The notes: generated from the letters alone by a model not told the origin. A stretch of 64,000 bases of DNA from Cryptomeria japonica (GCF_030272615.1 NC_081414.1:910351009-910415008), one strand, 5' to 3'. Shown: positions 25,038-38,900, counted from the stretch's first letter. Program-made: numbers and translations.

Positions 25038-25329
25038 CTAGTTATATCAATAAGGGTTGTACTTGCTATGGTCTATCAAGTTAATGATTAAAGTCAAAGC
25101 TGCAATCCTTCAGTAACACGATTATAGGTGGTCGGACACGTCATTGCTAGATTAGAGTGGTGGATAAAATGGGGACCACCGATAGCCACCTTGACATAGC
25201 CCACCCAATTCAAATTTGAATTTCCCTCTCGCATCTTGACATCGTAGAAGGGCCAAAACGTCCACCTGTAAAATAGGACATAGCAAATAATTGGTTAGTA
25301 ATGAAATTTTGATCTCTCCTTATGAGGGA

Positions 25330-28300
25330 TTTCTATCTATCAGAAAGCGATTCTAGGTGTCTCCAACACCTCATACCTTTCATCTCAAGGCCCGCCATAG
25401 CTAGAGACTCTGCCACTAAATTTCCCCCTCTCTAAATATGTTGAATTTGAAATTCCTCAAGCCAAACAATCATAGACCATCAAAGTTAAGTTTGAGCCAT
25501 GAGGGGGACAGGGCCTACCATCTAGTGTTGAGCCTCTCCATCCTTTTAGAGTTGTCATATCAGAGGAAGTCGTCAGGCAGGTTCCATGTCCTAATCCAAT
25601 TGCAATCCATCACCAGAGGGACAAATTATGGTTTTTTCCATTTGTAGACCAAAGAGTTCTCCCTGAGGATCTTTTCTATTATGCCAACCACTATGTGAAC
25701 AAAGTTATTAGTTCTTGGAAGATCCGGTTGTTCCTTTCCTTCCAGATCTGCCAACAAATATGACGAGGGATGAGTTTCCAAAACTGTCTAATCAGAGGGT
25801 GAGCAGAGGGGCACTTCCAGTTGCTGATAAACTACTGCAAGTCTTCCAAGAAGGTCCACACAATGTTGAATTTATGTAAGACTTTGTGCCAGACCATAGA
25901 AGTGAAGGGGAAATGGATAAATAGATGATTTATGCTTTCCTCAACACAATTACACTGAACACACCGATTGGCTAATAGGAAGCCTCTCTGTTTAAGGTTA
26001 TCAATAGTTAGGATCTTCCCATGCAGAGCCATCCACCAGAAAAAGTTTATTTTAGGGATAAGCTGAGAATTCCAAACTTCTCTCCAGTTGTAGCAGTCGT
26101 TCACAGGAGTGAACATGAGATTATAGGCCGACTTAACACTGAAAGACCTGAAGGGATTCATAGCCCAAACAAGCTTATCAACATGAGGGAATCGGGGAAT
26201 CGTAACCTCCTCAAGAAGAGCTTGTAACTCCCCCACCAAATGGCCCCACTAAGTATTATCTCCTAGAGCATCAGCAAGCCTCGACCAACAACGAGAGGGG
26301 GATATGTAATTCATCACAAGAGGACCAAGCAAGTCCTTGAGGGTTCCCATGAGGCAACTGAAGCGGGAAGAGGCTAGGGGTCTATCGCTAATCCAATTGT
26401 CCTCCCAGAATCTAATTTTCTCACCATTGCCCACTTGCCATTTTAGACCTCCCTTAAGCAGCTTCCGATTTTTGACAATGTTGTTCCATATCTTTGATCC
26501 AGGAGGGAGCTCATGAGAAGATAGAAGGGAAGAGAAGAGGGTTTGATTGAAATAATTAGCCCGCATAATCTTGGACCAGCTAGCTTTGTCCTTCACAAGA
26601 TTCCATCCAATTTTAGTCAACAAAGCCTTGTTCAGGTCCGATATTTTTCTGATCCCTAGGCCTCCCATGTACTTAGATTTGCACATTGCCTCCCAATTGA
26701 CTAGGCTGAGTCTATAATTTTCCTCCATCACCGTCCACATAAAACTTCTTGGATTTTCTCAAGTTTCTCAGCCATAGCAATAGAGATCTTAAGTAGTGAT
26801 AGAAAATAGACTGGGACACCTTGAAGAGAGGCCGACAGAAGCTAGAGTTTACTAGCACTACTCAGGGATTTTCCAGTCCAGCCAACAAGTTTCTTCTGCA
26901 TTCTTTCTAAGATAGATTCCAGAATTGGGGGGTGACCTCCTTAATTGTGAGGGGAAGACCCAAGTAGGAATCAAGAAGATTAGCAACACAACATCCAATA
27001 ATTTGCATACTTTTACCTTGGAGATTCCTATCCGTGTTGAAAAAATAAAATTTGCTCTTATTATAATTGATAAGTTGTCCTGAGGCCAAGGCGTAATCCT
27101 CTAACAAGTGTTTCCATTCTTTAGATTCTATAACAGACGACTGGCCAAATAGGAAGGTGTCATCAACAAATTGCTGCATAACCATCGGAGGAAGGGTGGA
27201 AGCCGCTTTCACCTTCGAGATTCTTCGATTCGTGATTAAGTGGGAGAAGTTCCTGCTCAAAACTTCTGCCACCATAATAAACAAATAAGGTGAGAGAGGG
27301 TCCCCCTACCTTAGGCCCTTCCCAGCCTTGAAGAATCTCCAAGGGGTGTCGTTGACAATCACCGAGTAATGAACACTTTCCACCGCCACCTTGATAACAT
27401 TGAGGAATCTTCCCCGAAATCCCATCTTGGATAGAACAACAAACAAGAAATTCTAGTTAACTTTATCATAAGCCTTTGAGATGTTAAGTTTAATATCCAT
27501 ACCTGGGTTGCGACTCTTCTCCATGGAGTGGGTGACCTCATGGGTAGTTATGAACACATCAAGGATTTGCTTGCCTGAAACAAAACCCCTCCGAGAGGGG
27601 CTAATACATCTATCAAGAAGGGGTTAATTCTGTTGACAACAACTTTAGAGAAGATCTTGTACACCGAATTGCACAGGCTGATAGGGCGATAAATAGTTAT
27701 AAACTTAGGGTCAAGAACTTTGGGAACCAAAGCAATGAAAGTGTTATTCAATTTCTTCAGAAGGTTCCCAATGCGAATGAAGTCCCTGGTAGCATTGATT
27801 AAGTCATACTTCACAGTTTCCCAGAACACCTGAAATAAAGCCGAAGGGAAGCCGTCAGGTCCAGGGGCCTTAAAGGCATCCATCGCAAAAACTGCCTCTT
27901 TAACTTCATCTTCATACACTTCGCACATCAACAACTCATTGTCAGCATCATTCAAGACTTGAGGGATAAGATTGAGAAGCTTATCACTAACCTCAGTAGG
28001 TTCGCTCACCCTATCATTAGTGTAAGCATTAGTAAAGAAAAGAGAATCCCATTGTCCAATCTCATTATTCCCCACCAATTCTTCATTTTTGTCATTGAAA
28101 ATGGAATGGATAGTGTTTCTCCTTTTGTGCTTTGAAGCAGACTTGTGAAAGAAGGAGGCATTCCTATCCCCCTCAGTTAACCACTGGATTCTGGATCTTT
28201 GCTTCCAATAGATCTCTTCAAGGCTCATGATTTCTTTCCATTTTTGTCTCCAACATTCCTCCTCTTTGTGTATATCTATTGAGGTGATCCCCTCTGCAAC

Positions 28301-28821
28301 GGTTCTCTAGAGGCGGTCCAAATTGGTTTCAACCTCCTTCTTTCTCTTAAAGATATCACCAAAGGAAGATTTATTCGAGGCTCTGACCTCCCTTTTGATT
28401 ATCTCCAACTTTTTAGAGATTTTAAACATAGCAGAACCTTGAACAAGGGAGTTCCACCAATTTTGTATACACTGTTTGAAGTCCGGGTGAGAGTGCCACA
28501 TAATCTCATACCTAAAGGGTATGGGGCCCGAGACTAGCCTATCAACCCAGGAAAGGAGGATCGAGGAATGGTCAGAGATAGTGCGAGGGAGACACAAGAG
28601 CGAGGAATTGTTGCCAAGGTCCCACTTAGCAGAGATCAGAAACCTATCCAACCTGACCTGAATCATATTAGAGTCTTTTCTATTGTTAGACCAGGTGAAA
28701 GGATTCCCTTGAAGGTCTAGATCAAATAACTCATTTTTTCTAACGAAGTTAGCAAATTCAAGCATGCTATCACTGTAATCAGTTAGACCACCTAACTTCT
28801 CAGAGGGAAAAAGAGGGGTGT
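25330..28821 (-). pseudogene. LINE ORF2 remnant (endonuclease C-terminus, RT, zf-RVT, RNase H fragment)
   Basis: Pieces in order: endonuclease C-terminal part with NPFTWSNNR, VRLDRFL and ISDHS (28821-28307); RT N-terminal part with EEIYWKQRSRIQWLTEGDRN, APGPDGFP and YRPISLCN (28228-27548); motif A at about 27490, where the catalytic aspartate is replaced (KLNISKAYDKV instead of KLD); motif C as FVDD (27284-26907); thumb and connection (26740-26249); zf-RVT with CVQCNCVEESINHLF (26239-25832); an IWKERNNRIF segment; and an RNase H reduced to LNFDG plus a C-terminal NLVAESLAMAGL. Several frameshifts and stops. Much older or less constrained than the LINE at 9407-17277. Confidence 0.88.
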
Positions 28822-30764
28822 TAAGGTGGTTATTTATATATCTTTTTGATCTACTCTTTTAGGCACATATATCCTATATTGCAACAAACATATACATTTT
28901 TTAGTGTTTGAACCCTAATGGCTTTTATAATTCTTTTTTTTTGGAAATCAATCAATGGATCATGTCTATTGTTTGCAATTGATTGGTGACAATATGCTTT
29001 GTGTTATTTATCTAAATTGAGTAAGTTGGTGAGATCTATATTTCACTATGCTATTCATAAAGTTTGTGTCTTATATCTGCCCATGAAATATGGTGGTATG
29101 ATTTGTATGCAACTTGAAAAAATATTATATTATATTCCTTAGATGCTTGCATTAATGTTGTGTATGGTTGTGTGAAATACTAATCATTATAATGTTGGTT
29201 TATGGATCTACCTTACCATTTAGATCTAATAAATGAAGTAAAATTTAACATTGATTGTCTTTCATTTAAATTTTTTCTCTTCTAAACCTTATTATCTTTT
29301 GATTTTTTTTATAAACAAACCAAAATAGATCTAGATTCGAAAGCTACATCAAAAAGGTATTTTCATATTTGTAATAATGCTTTAGCAAAAGTTTGAAAAT
29401 ATTTCATTTCTACATTTTTTAAGCCTTGAAATAAATTATGTATTAATAGATCTGAAAATCTTGATTGATTATGTTGGTATGTGGCAAATGATCATGTTGT
29501 CCGAGTTAAATTTTGGGGACTTCTTCAGTCATGTTTACCCTCATTATTTAATAAAAGAGTTAATTGTTATTTTGGTATGTAAACTGACTTTTGTAAACCA
29601 CCAAAAAGGCTTGATAAATAAGTGTTTGTGGAATGTGAAAATCATCAGATTGTGATTTGCTCTTCACGGGATAATAAAAGAAAGTGGATAGTTGTTTCTC
29701 TGTGGACATAATCCACATTGAGTGAACCACATTAAATTTTTGTATTATTATGCATTTTTTTGCTTTTATTATGCATTATAATTAATATTATTTATTTCTC
29801 CAGTCTACCTAAACCCTAATAGATTATTTGTGTCTAAAATTTGATTTACTAATAATTTCCCCTCATTAAACGGATCACATAGGCCAATTTTCTATCCAAC
29901 ACACTCAAGACTTGACTAGAAAAGAACCTTGGAGAAGAATTTCCTTCTTTTCAAGAAGAGTAAATGATATATCATTTACTTAGATTTGGTTGTGCTAAAA
30001 CCACTATCAACAAGAACCATTTCCTAATAGAGTCACTAAAGATGCAAGCATCACTTTGAATATCCAAAAGGAAAACAAATGGAAATGAAAGCTCTTATTT
30101 CAAATTAAAGAAAAACCTCAAATAGATCATATAAAAGAATTTAACACAAAGTAACAACATTACCAATAAACCAAATTGTAAATTTGATTTTCTCCAATGA
30201 TGGTTGGAGTATGGATGCTCTTGTCTTAAAAAAAGGTGCCTATTTTGACATTACCAATGAAGAATGTGGAAGAAAAATTAATTTTAAACCCCTTTTATTC
30301 TTAGAATTTGATGGAGAGAATATAGCCATAATGAAATAATAATAATATTTATATTTGTCATGTGAGGTGGAAAATAGGTGTAACTGAATTATAAAATGAT
30401 TTGATTATGTGAGATGGAAAGGAACTAATTTAATAGTAAAATTATTTAATTAAATAGAGTATGTTAGGTGAAGGGGATTTGACTAGATGATGTAATTATT
30501 TAGTTGATTGGGACAAGGGTGTACTATGGAAATATTAAGTGTGTAGAGGAGGTATGCAATTTATGTTATTATATTCGCAAGCTAACCTTAGATCTCAAGT
30601 TTTGGTTGAAAAACTTGGTCTATACACTTATTATGTCCTAGGCCTTATGGTTTTGGTTAGATTAAGGAAGTTGTTAATTTATTTGTAAGTGGGCAAAGTA
30701 GATCATTTTTTTCTATTAGCCCCAAGTTTATTGATAAAGTGGTTGCAAATGTTGTGACATTAAA

Positions 30765-30784
30765 TGTGTGTGTGTGTGTGTGTG
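30765..30784. repeat. (TG)n microsatellite
   Basis: Ten uninterrupted TG units in intergenic DNA. Confidence 0.9.
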
Positions 30785-33417
30785 TTGTGTTTGGAAGCCT
30801 CCACATGTATGACATGAAAGTTGTTTACTACCCAAGGGAATAGTATTGTTCAAATAGAAACAAATGAAGCCTCATGCTTTTTACTTACAAAGGAAACGAG
30901 TAACTAAAGGTCTTGATCCACCATATGGGGAGGATGTTGAGTAGAAGCATCATGATGTCTCTTTGGGGTGGAGAGAAAGACTATTGATAAAGCTCCTTCA
31001 AGTTCAATCTCTTCGAAATTAATAAATCTTTAAGATAATTGAAGATAGAACTTTTCTAATTATTGGTTGGCAAGGTGCAAGGTGCAAGGTACAAGGTGAA
31101 ATTACAATCATGGCTCCACTTAGGAGCATCCCTTTTACTCTAAGTCTTCATAAATTTTGGAGTGTATAAGCTTTCGTATTTGGGAGGTGTGATCTATAAA
31201 TAGATCAATTAAACTTTATGGCAACAAGCTATAACCCAAGAAAACACCTTTGATGAAGGAAGAAGAGATACATTCAAATACTTAGATGTTGGAGTATGTT
31301 CAATGCAATATGGAACATCTCAATGCAAGCTTCAGCTAATAACAAATTTGAGGAACAACTATGTATTTGTCTTCTATGAAAAAGTATCAATTTTAGATGG
31401 CAGTAGTTTCTCAACCATCAAGGTAGTTTTGCACAAAAAAGTAGCAAATTATTATAGAAGCAAAATAATAGCTTTGCCAATAAAATTCCATAATCGTTCT
31501 CTAATGACAAGAAGTTTCATGATCCAATCAAAAGCATCTCATAGAATTCCAATTTTCTCATTATTTGACTTCCTTGAGCTTTTCTAGTTTTATTATTGAC
31601 TATAAAACAAAAATAAATTGACAATAGACCATGAAAAGACATTGTAATTAATATTAGGAGTGAAAGTTTATCAGTTGTTGTCAATGGACCGTGTTAGTGG
31701 GTCTTTCGTCTGCTGGTGAAGTTGAAAGGTTCTTAATGAGTCCACTAGAGATTAAGTTTTCCTGGATGGAAAGCTCCGACATCAAAAATAAATGAAATCG
31801 GAATTATGCTCAATATCAAATAGCGAAAAGAAAAAAGAAAAAAGAAAAAAGGAAAAAAAAAGGTTTAACAGCAATCTTTTGGCCAAAGTGCCCTCACACC
31901 GACATGAAGTTAATGATACTATTTTATGGTTGGTTGCCTCCAAAGGCAATATACCGGTCATTAAAGTGGGCGGCACTAAGCTACAAAATCGAGATGCTTT
32001 TCAAATTAAAAAATCACAGCTGCCGTCTTTTACTGCACAAAAAAGTGTGACACGATATTAATTATTGGAAGCTTCTTACATATAACTAAATTATACGATT
32101 AAAGCATTCTTTAATCCTGAAACTTCTCTTTTTTTTTTAATTATTATTTTATATTGTCAACATCAATTTAGTCCACCGCCTAGAGAGGTTGCACCTTGTG
32201 TGAGGGCATGTATAAAGACAAAACACCAAGGAATCTATTGCCATGATAAATGATATTGCCATGATAAATGATTTCTTTTAGACTGCAAATTAAAGTCCAC
32301 AAAAAAACAATGTTCAATTCAATGCTTTGTAGTCAAAAGAAATGGCTAGCCTTTAACTTTGATTTAACAAGCATGTGAAAAGCTTACAATGTTGATTATG
32401 AATGCTCAGATGAAAGTGAGATCCAATTAAAGTCAAATTATAAGAGAACAATACTTCAACAAAGAACTATGAACTTGATAACTTGAGTAGAATTGTGCCC
32501 ATCTGGCTTGAAGACTATCTTCCTTTATTTGAAATATTAAGTATATTTTTTCAAATTACATTCATTATTAAGATAAGAAGAATTTATATATGATTAGTTT
32601 TAATAATAATTTAATTTTTTAGTTTTAGTCAAATGCTAGGTAGCTTTCTATTAGTTTTTTTTAGAATTAAATATAATTTTCTATTTATTTATACTATTTA
32701 GGTGAGTATTTTCTATAAGCATTGAAAATATCTTTATGTAAGATAAAATTGTTTCATTAATATATGTTTATGTCAATTAGATCGAATTATAAGATCAATA
32801 CTATCTATCATTTTATTAAGACATAATTGTGTGAATTAGATTGAATCACAAGTATAGTCCTATCCTAGATCCTTGAACTTGTAAGTCTCACGTGTCACAA
32901 GTTTTTAATAACTTATCTAGTTTCTATCACTTTCTCATAAGATCATAACAATCAATCGACTTCTCATGATTTCAAGGTAAGCCCTAATCTCTCTCTCAAT
33001 TCTAACTCAAAGGGTTTGTAAGTTGTGCCAAGGCTTTGGGTTCTTCCCATGTAGGTCTAAAGTTCAACTCTCACTGGTTGGGTTGTTTGAGCTTGCTCAA
33101 TCATCCATCGAGGTATTATGACCTCAACTTGCCCCCTCTGATGTAGTCATGTTCCAGAGGGCCCTCAAAGAGAACAATCTGGATCATGCAACAAGAGTAA
33201 CACAACGAAAGAACAACAGAAAAGGTAGAAAGTGCACAATTAGACATCCACAATATCATAGATTCATTATAATCAAGCCAACAACATGCAGGCAAACATA
33301 CAGGCTTACTGGCCTTATTACAACTTACATTCTAGAAAATGATCCATCCGAACCTCCAGAGGAGTTCAAATTACAAATCATCATCTATCTCCCCTTATCT
33401 ACCAAAGGATCAAATAC

Positions 33418-33420
<3 letters not shown>

Positions 33421-33456
<36 letters not shown>
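33421..33456. repeat. (TA)n microsatellite
   Basis: Eighteen uninterrupted TA units. It produces artificial Ile-Tyr open frames on the plus strand. Confidence 0.95.
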
Positions 33457-33457
<1 letters not shown>

Positions 33458-34735
33458 CATCTGGAACACATTCGGGTCGCCCACAAAATATTACATTCCC
33501 CAAGACAGGAAAATGAAATGTGTAAAATAGGCCGGACCCAAAAAACGTGAAGATCTTATCCGCCAAAGACAATAATGAAGTGTGGACCACCAAGGGAAGT
33601 TGACCAAGGGCCTAAGAACATCGAGAAAGGTGCCAATTAGATCCACAAGCCACGAAATCACTCCACAAGAGAAGAAATCTCCAACTAGTCGTTAAGCTTA
33701 AAACTGCTCCAAAAACCAAGAAATGGGTAATCCGGAAGCGACAACTTGCGAGAAAATATCCAAAAGAACTGAGAATCTAGAATAATGAATAAGAGCACAT
33801 CTGGAAGCCAAGAATCTGATCTGCAATGAAAAAGGAACAACATCTAGAGAATTCTGGAAGTAGCACAAACACTACAACACAAAACAAAAACAACTGAAAA
33901 GCAAATATATTTTTTGTTGATGCAGGATTTCTCATCGACCGGGGATGCTCCTACATCACCATCCATACCACAAAACTTGACAAAAAGAAATGTAATATTG
34001 AAGCAAGGTTTGGATGGGTCACTAGGTTATCTCATGATATCAAAAAAAAAAATTCTTGTATTTATCTCAACTAATCCATCTTGATTAGTTCATTCTCAAC
34101 TTCTAATTCAACTAAGGTTTGGATTATGTTGATTTATTTGGTTAGATAAGTGTAGGTGTGATTTATTACCTACAAAAAAGGTTGAAAGTATACACTTTCA
34201 CCATTTTTTATTAGTATTCTCATGTAATAAGAAAACTCAAATATTACTATTAAAAAGTAGATTATATACGAATGAAGCTTTCTATTCATAGACGTCATGT
34301 TAAATTTCATAGAGTGAGCTTTTGGTATTATTTTAAAGTGTTTTAAATATGACTCATGGATTCTATCAACATGTCAAAAATAAATCATAAGGTCATTACT
34401 CAAATAAACTTTCAACAAATTTCACTATGAATATTCTCACCGCTAAATATTTCACCCATATATCCACCATTGCAAACATGGTTGTCCTTGACATTTTACA
34501 TCCAAAAGAATCCACTCATCACTGAGTTCAATATAGTGAAATTCGCTTGGTTGAGCACTTGATAGGGGGTTGAGAACCTAATCCCCTATCATCTTGAGTG
34601 AGTAATATCACTCTCTTTTCACATATCTATCTTTGATTCCATTTAATCTCATAGTGAATGTCAATCAATATTTTTTCATCTAGGGGTCAATATGATAATT
34701 TTTAACCACCCTCCTCTATGTTAAAACATAATTGA

Positions 34736-34935
34736 AGTCAATCATCACTTTCTAGATATTGATTAGGTCACCAATCACCCCTCTAAATAAAATTGCCATC
34801 TTTAAAGCCAACCATCAATTTCTAGAGATTGATTAAGTCATCAATCACCCTTCTACATAACAATGACATCTTTAAAGTCAACCATCACTTTCAAGAGGTT
34901 GGTTTACTTACTAATCACATTTGTGTTTTTCATTA
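34736..34935 (+). repeat. 70-bp tandem repeat, three copies
   Basis: AGTCAATCATCACTTTC at 34736, AGCCAACCATCAATTTC at 34806 and AGTCAACCATCACTTTC at 34876, each followed by AGA(T/G)ATTGATTA or its variant and ATCACCC/ATCACA. Period 70 bp. No known function. Confidence 0.85.
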
Positions 34936-37447
34936 TTAACTTCAAGCTAAAGTCTCCCTTCAATTAAGACTTATTAATAAGGATACATTAAGATCTTATC
35001 CATTTATTTATTGTTGTGTATACTTGGGATAAGAGTTATAACAGGGAAGGAGGTTGTCAATCAAACTTATATGAATAATGATATTTCCTCTTGACTTTAC
35101 ATTGGGGAAAATATAAGGATATTAAAGTTTAAACTTAAGATATTACATAACCATAACCCAATATATACATGAGACCTTTGGCATCAATAGTTGAAAGGTA
35201 GGGCTACATCTAAGACATAAGACAAATGACTCAACATCATTAACTGCAAAGTGAGTAATGCTTTGAGGGTAAGACTTCACAATGTGAGGTGAGCAATGCA
35301 ATGAGGATTCACCATATATTCAAAATTATATATAATGACATATCATAATACATGGAGTGAAAGAAATGCCAGTCAGGTGAGGTTATAATGTAAAGGAATG
35401 TAGCAATGGAGTTGATCATCAATAAGATCAAGAAAAAACAAAGACAACTTAAAAGATGACGACTAGTAGGAACAAGCCAATATTTAACATAATAAAAGAA
35501 TGTGATTGATAAAGGAATCTTATATAACAATATATTATAGAGTTTTGTAAGGATTCGGCTATGAAAACCATTAGAATTAGGGTAATAGGTCACTAGTTAT
35601 AACAAATAAAATATAAAATAAGTAAAATGAGAATTATAGGTTATGCAGAGATAACACATTACACCTTATATACATGGGAAAGTATTTTTGAGTTAAAAAA
35701 CCTATAAAGCATCATTCCATTACAAAACACTTACATAATTTTCTATGAAAATATAGATAAAATTAGGGTATAACACTTCTCACTTCCACATAGCCAATAA
35801 TACCTTGTGTGCATGATGATACAATTCACTGTTAATCTCCAAATTATTATTTTTCTCAATGGGAGAGAAGATCTTAAAATATAGGTGAAGGGGTGGCAAA
35901 ATACTTCAAGAGGGTTAGTCACACCTTTTTAAAACTACCATTTATAAATTTAATTAATAATCTAATAGTTTATATGATTATAAATTACTTTAGGTATATA
36001 ATTTATAAAGAATATAACATGCATAAGGTTTTATAACCTTATATTAGAATAGTATATAAATGTTATAAACCCCTAATAACATTATGTTTTAACAATCCCC
36101 CTTATATATTAATAGAGATAATAACCTATCAATTTCTATAAATAAAAAAAGGTGCTCCAATATCATAGTTCTTGTTTGACAAAGATAAATAGGGTCACAA
36201 ATATATCATAAAAAACAATGTCATGTATTCTAGACTACATAAAAGTTATATGATCATAATTTATATTCTCTATGTTTATAAAAAATAATATTTTCGTGAA
36301 ATCTCATAAAAAAATTATTAGAGCCCAAACTCCTCAAACCAGCCCCACTTGGTTCATTACATAATTCTAATGGGTCTTATATAAAAAACTACTTTCACAA
36401 GTGGAAGAATTATAGATCTCAAAGCATTGCACCATTATCATAGGTCTACATATAATTCTTAAAGGTCTTATGTATGCCTATTGGGTCTTACATCCAAAGT
36501 TTAACCATTGGAATGTTTTATTGACACACACTCCCTCTCAATGGAAACTCCTTAAGACCAATAATTGATATAGATTTGAATAATATAAGTACTATATAGA
36601 GGTTTTACATGTAATTTTATAGGACTCTAGCCTAGTTCTTCTTGATCATAGCATATCTTCCACTTGATAATCTAGTGAACATAACTATAGAGAAATTTTA
36701 TGATTATAGAAATTATTTTCTTGAGTAAATTCCCCATGATATTTTTGTTTTGTTTTCTAGAAATAAGAATATTTGGTAAGATTAAAAAAGATTTGGTTAG
36801 ATCATATAATAAAGTAGGACTGTTACTAGTACTAAGATGAAACTCTTCCACTAAACTTCTAAGCCACGTTGATTCTTTATTTGAGCTACTTCTATATTCA
36901 TCCTTTTAATTAAAGAGATAAAAGGTATCTTGTACAATTATTACTCAATCCATGGGATAGAACAAGTACAAGTTATTTGTTTTTAAGACATAGTTTGAGA
37001 AATATTTTCATTAATAAGATCCCCAATATAATTAACAACACAATAAACAACTAAAAGGAAAAAAATGGTGTGCAAGTTGTGTAGGGAGGAGAGAAGAATG
37101 GAGTGAAGGGAAGAGCATCAAGTGGAACAAAGGGAGGGTAGCAGAGAGGATCGTCTAGGAGAGCGTAGAGAAGAGAGTAGGGATTAGGGCTAAGAGGAGA
37201 TATGAAATGAAGTCAAGGCAGGTCTCTAGGCGACTATTGTTGAATAAGAATTCACAAAGGAGGACATTAGGGAAAGGGCTTTGTGTATATTTGAAGTTTA
37301 TTTTCATGGATTGTCAAGATCCTAAGCTTGGGGGCTTGTGCACTCTCAAACTTAGTATTATCCTATCCCTAGCTTGCCTTTCTCTCAAATGTTCTATCTC
37401 TTCATTTCTACTTTAATGTGAGTATGACCGTAAGATCATACTCCACT

Positions 37448-37462
37448 AAAGTGGGGGATAAA
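37448..37462 (+). promoter_or_regulatory. Polypurine tract of a decayed LTR element
   Basis: AAAGTGGGGG followed by ATAAA, directly before the LTR-like sequence. It matches the tract AAAGTGGGGGTTAAA that precedes the 3' LTR at 62334. The upstream sequence (GTGAGTATGACCG) also resembles that before the younger tract. In intact elements this tract primes plus-strand DNA synthesis. Confidence 0.65.
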
Positions 37463-38900
37463 TATAGCACCATAAATTGTACACCTTTATTTAGGGTGTC
37501 CAATTTTACACTCTCCTAGCACTCATTTTAGTATTTACCATTCCTATATAAGTTTTACAACCTTTATTGTATTAAATTAATTCAATATTATGAGTCCTAT
37601 TTCATTTTATTACATCAACACTTAATTATTTGGACCCTTATTTTGTGTGGCCTTTATCTTATTTCATTTCATGCTTATATGGTTCCTACGTCATTTCAAA
37701 GATCAATCACCCTTTCCCCCATCTAAATATTATAACTTTTCATATAAATTATAGTTTTGGTATCAGGGCCCTATTATCTTAGGATCCTAAAAATTGGGGC
37801 CTAAAGTAATAAGACGATTTTGGTCAGGGTGATATTGTCTGATGCTTTTTGGCTAGAATTTTGGAAGGATAATATTTCAATCTTTCCATTTCTAGAACTA
37901 TCCCCAATGAGAAAATATGATAATTCTAAGTTGTCCAAAAGGTAATTTTACTTTGAGATCCCTATATAAGGTATTCCCTCTTAATTAATTTTATCATCTA
38001 CTTCATTCCAAAAGTGATTATTTCAATTCAAGCGTAGATTTGAGTCTAAGGAGAAACAAGCTACATAAAGGCATCTTCAATTTTGTTTTCAATTATGCTT
38101 TCATGATGTATTTTATGGTGATTTATCATGTCATTGCATCAACACATGGATGACTTATCCTAAGATTATTGCATCATCAATTGAAGGTATAATCAATTCA
38201 ATTAAGAATTCCCATTCAAGCATTTCAATTAATATTTCTATTTTCAATTCATCATCACTATAGGGTTGAGTCCCAAACCAAAGTTTGACTAAGGAAAACC
38301 CCTGTACAACCCCCAAACACCTTTTTTCTCCTTTTGTGTGTAGATTCAAGTTTACATGCTTCTAACAAATATCAAAGACAAAAAAGTGCTCAGGACCTAG
38401 AGATAGAGAACCTCTCTAAAACTCATTAGAAACACCTGGACAAGGGAATTCGGGGTTCAATTGTCCCAAATAAGTCTGTTCTAGGCACTATTTTCCTAGA
38501 CAAGGGTGTTATAGGTGCCATTGTCCTCTTAAGTCTATCTAAAATTTGATATAGTGTCAGTGCAGTGTGTCAGAGACTCAATTTGAAATCAATGTGCATA
38601 AATTCATTGGTAGGACAAGGGAGTTCTAGGTATTGTTGTTCCATCACTTTTAATTTAGTTTTTAGGCACATGTGCACTTTTGAGTTCCCATTTCATTTTT
38701 GTGCATGCTATGAAGTTTTTGTTTCTATATCAAATAGTATAATCACTTCAATTGTTAATCCATGCATGTTTAGATCTTAAGTCACTTTACATTCAAATCA
38801 ATCAAATCAACTTTCAGATAAGAAAAGAAATAAAATCCCTAAGGGATTGATTGATTCTCTTGGATAAGAGTTTAGTCAAGCCTATTTCACCTTTATTGGT
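37463..38900 (+). repeat. Decayed LTR related to the younger Tat element
   Basis: It begins TATAGCACCATAAATTGTACAC where the younger LTR begins TGTAGCRTCATAAATTGTACGC, and continues with shared blocks in order: GTCCTATTTCATYATY, GTTG(G/T)CCAAAAG, TTTGACTAAGG.AAA, CCCAAACACCTTTT, and three GGACAAGGG...TTGTCC units that correspond to the GGACAGGGG...TGGTCC units of the young LTR. The right edge is uncertain (38800-39000). No coding region of this copy is recognisable upstream, so it is a relic 3' or solo-type LTR. Confidence 0.65.

Larger units (their letters stand above)
22912..28821 (-). mobile_element. Second LINE, 5'-truncated and decayed, with an extra 3' reading frame
   Basis: On the minus strand the element begins abruptly inside the endonuclease (about 28821), runs through reverse transcriptase, a zf-RVT segment and a shortened RNase H to about 25330. 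A further long reading frame (25037-23314) and a 3' UTR-like tail follow, ending near 22912 with GCTGCTTTATTATC on the minus strand. No poly(A) run separates ORF2 from the extra frame, so I treat them as one unit; the left boundary is an estimate. 5' truncation is normal for LINE copies. Confidence 0.6.
28822..37447. other. Long AT-rich intergenic region without genes
   Basis: No recognisable coding sequence on either strand; the 94-codon frames at 31303-31587 and 35309-35593 show no family features. Contents that can be named: a (TG)n run, four CAAGGTG units at 31071-31097, a purine-rich AAAAAGAAAAA stretch at 31815-31863, a 20-bp duplication (CCATGATAAATGAT) at 32241-32272, a (TA)n run, and a 70-bp tandem repeat. 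Bases 33000-33960 are less AT-rich and could be part of an unrecognised retroelement. Confidence 0.5.

Noticed and set aside
33149-33530. Two plus-strand frames of 102 and 63 codons
   Set aside because: They are extended by the (TA)18 microsatellite and show no domain or codon pattern.
34500-36130. Possible MITE-like AT-rich blocks with ATTATAAA-type ends
   Set aside because: I could not find matching terminal inverted repeats or target duplications by eye.
37758-37770. TGGTATCAGGGCC, resembling the primer-binding site for initiator tRNA-Met
   Set aside because: The surrounding sequence aligns, block by block, with the interior of the younger Tat LTR on both sides, so it is inside an LTR relic and not at an LTR end.
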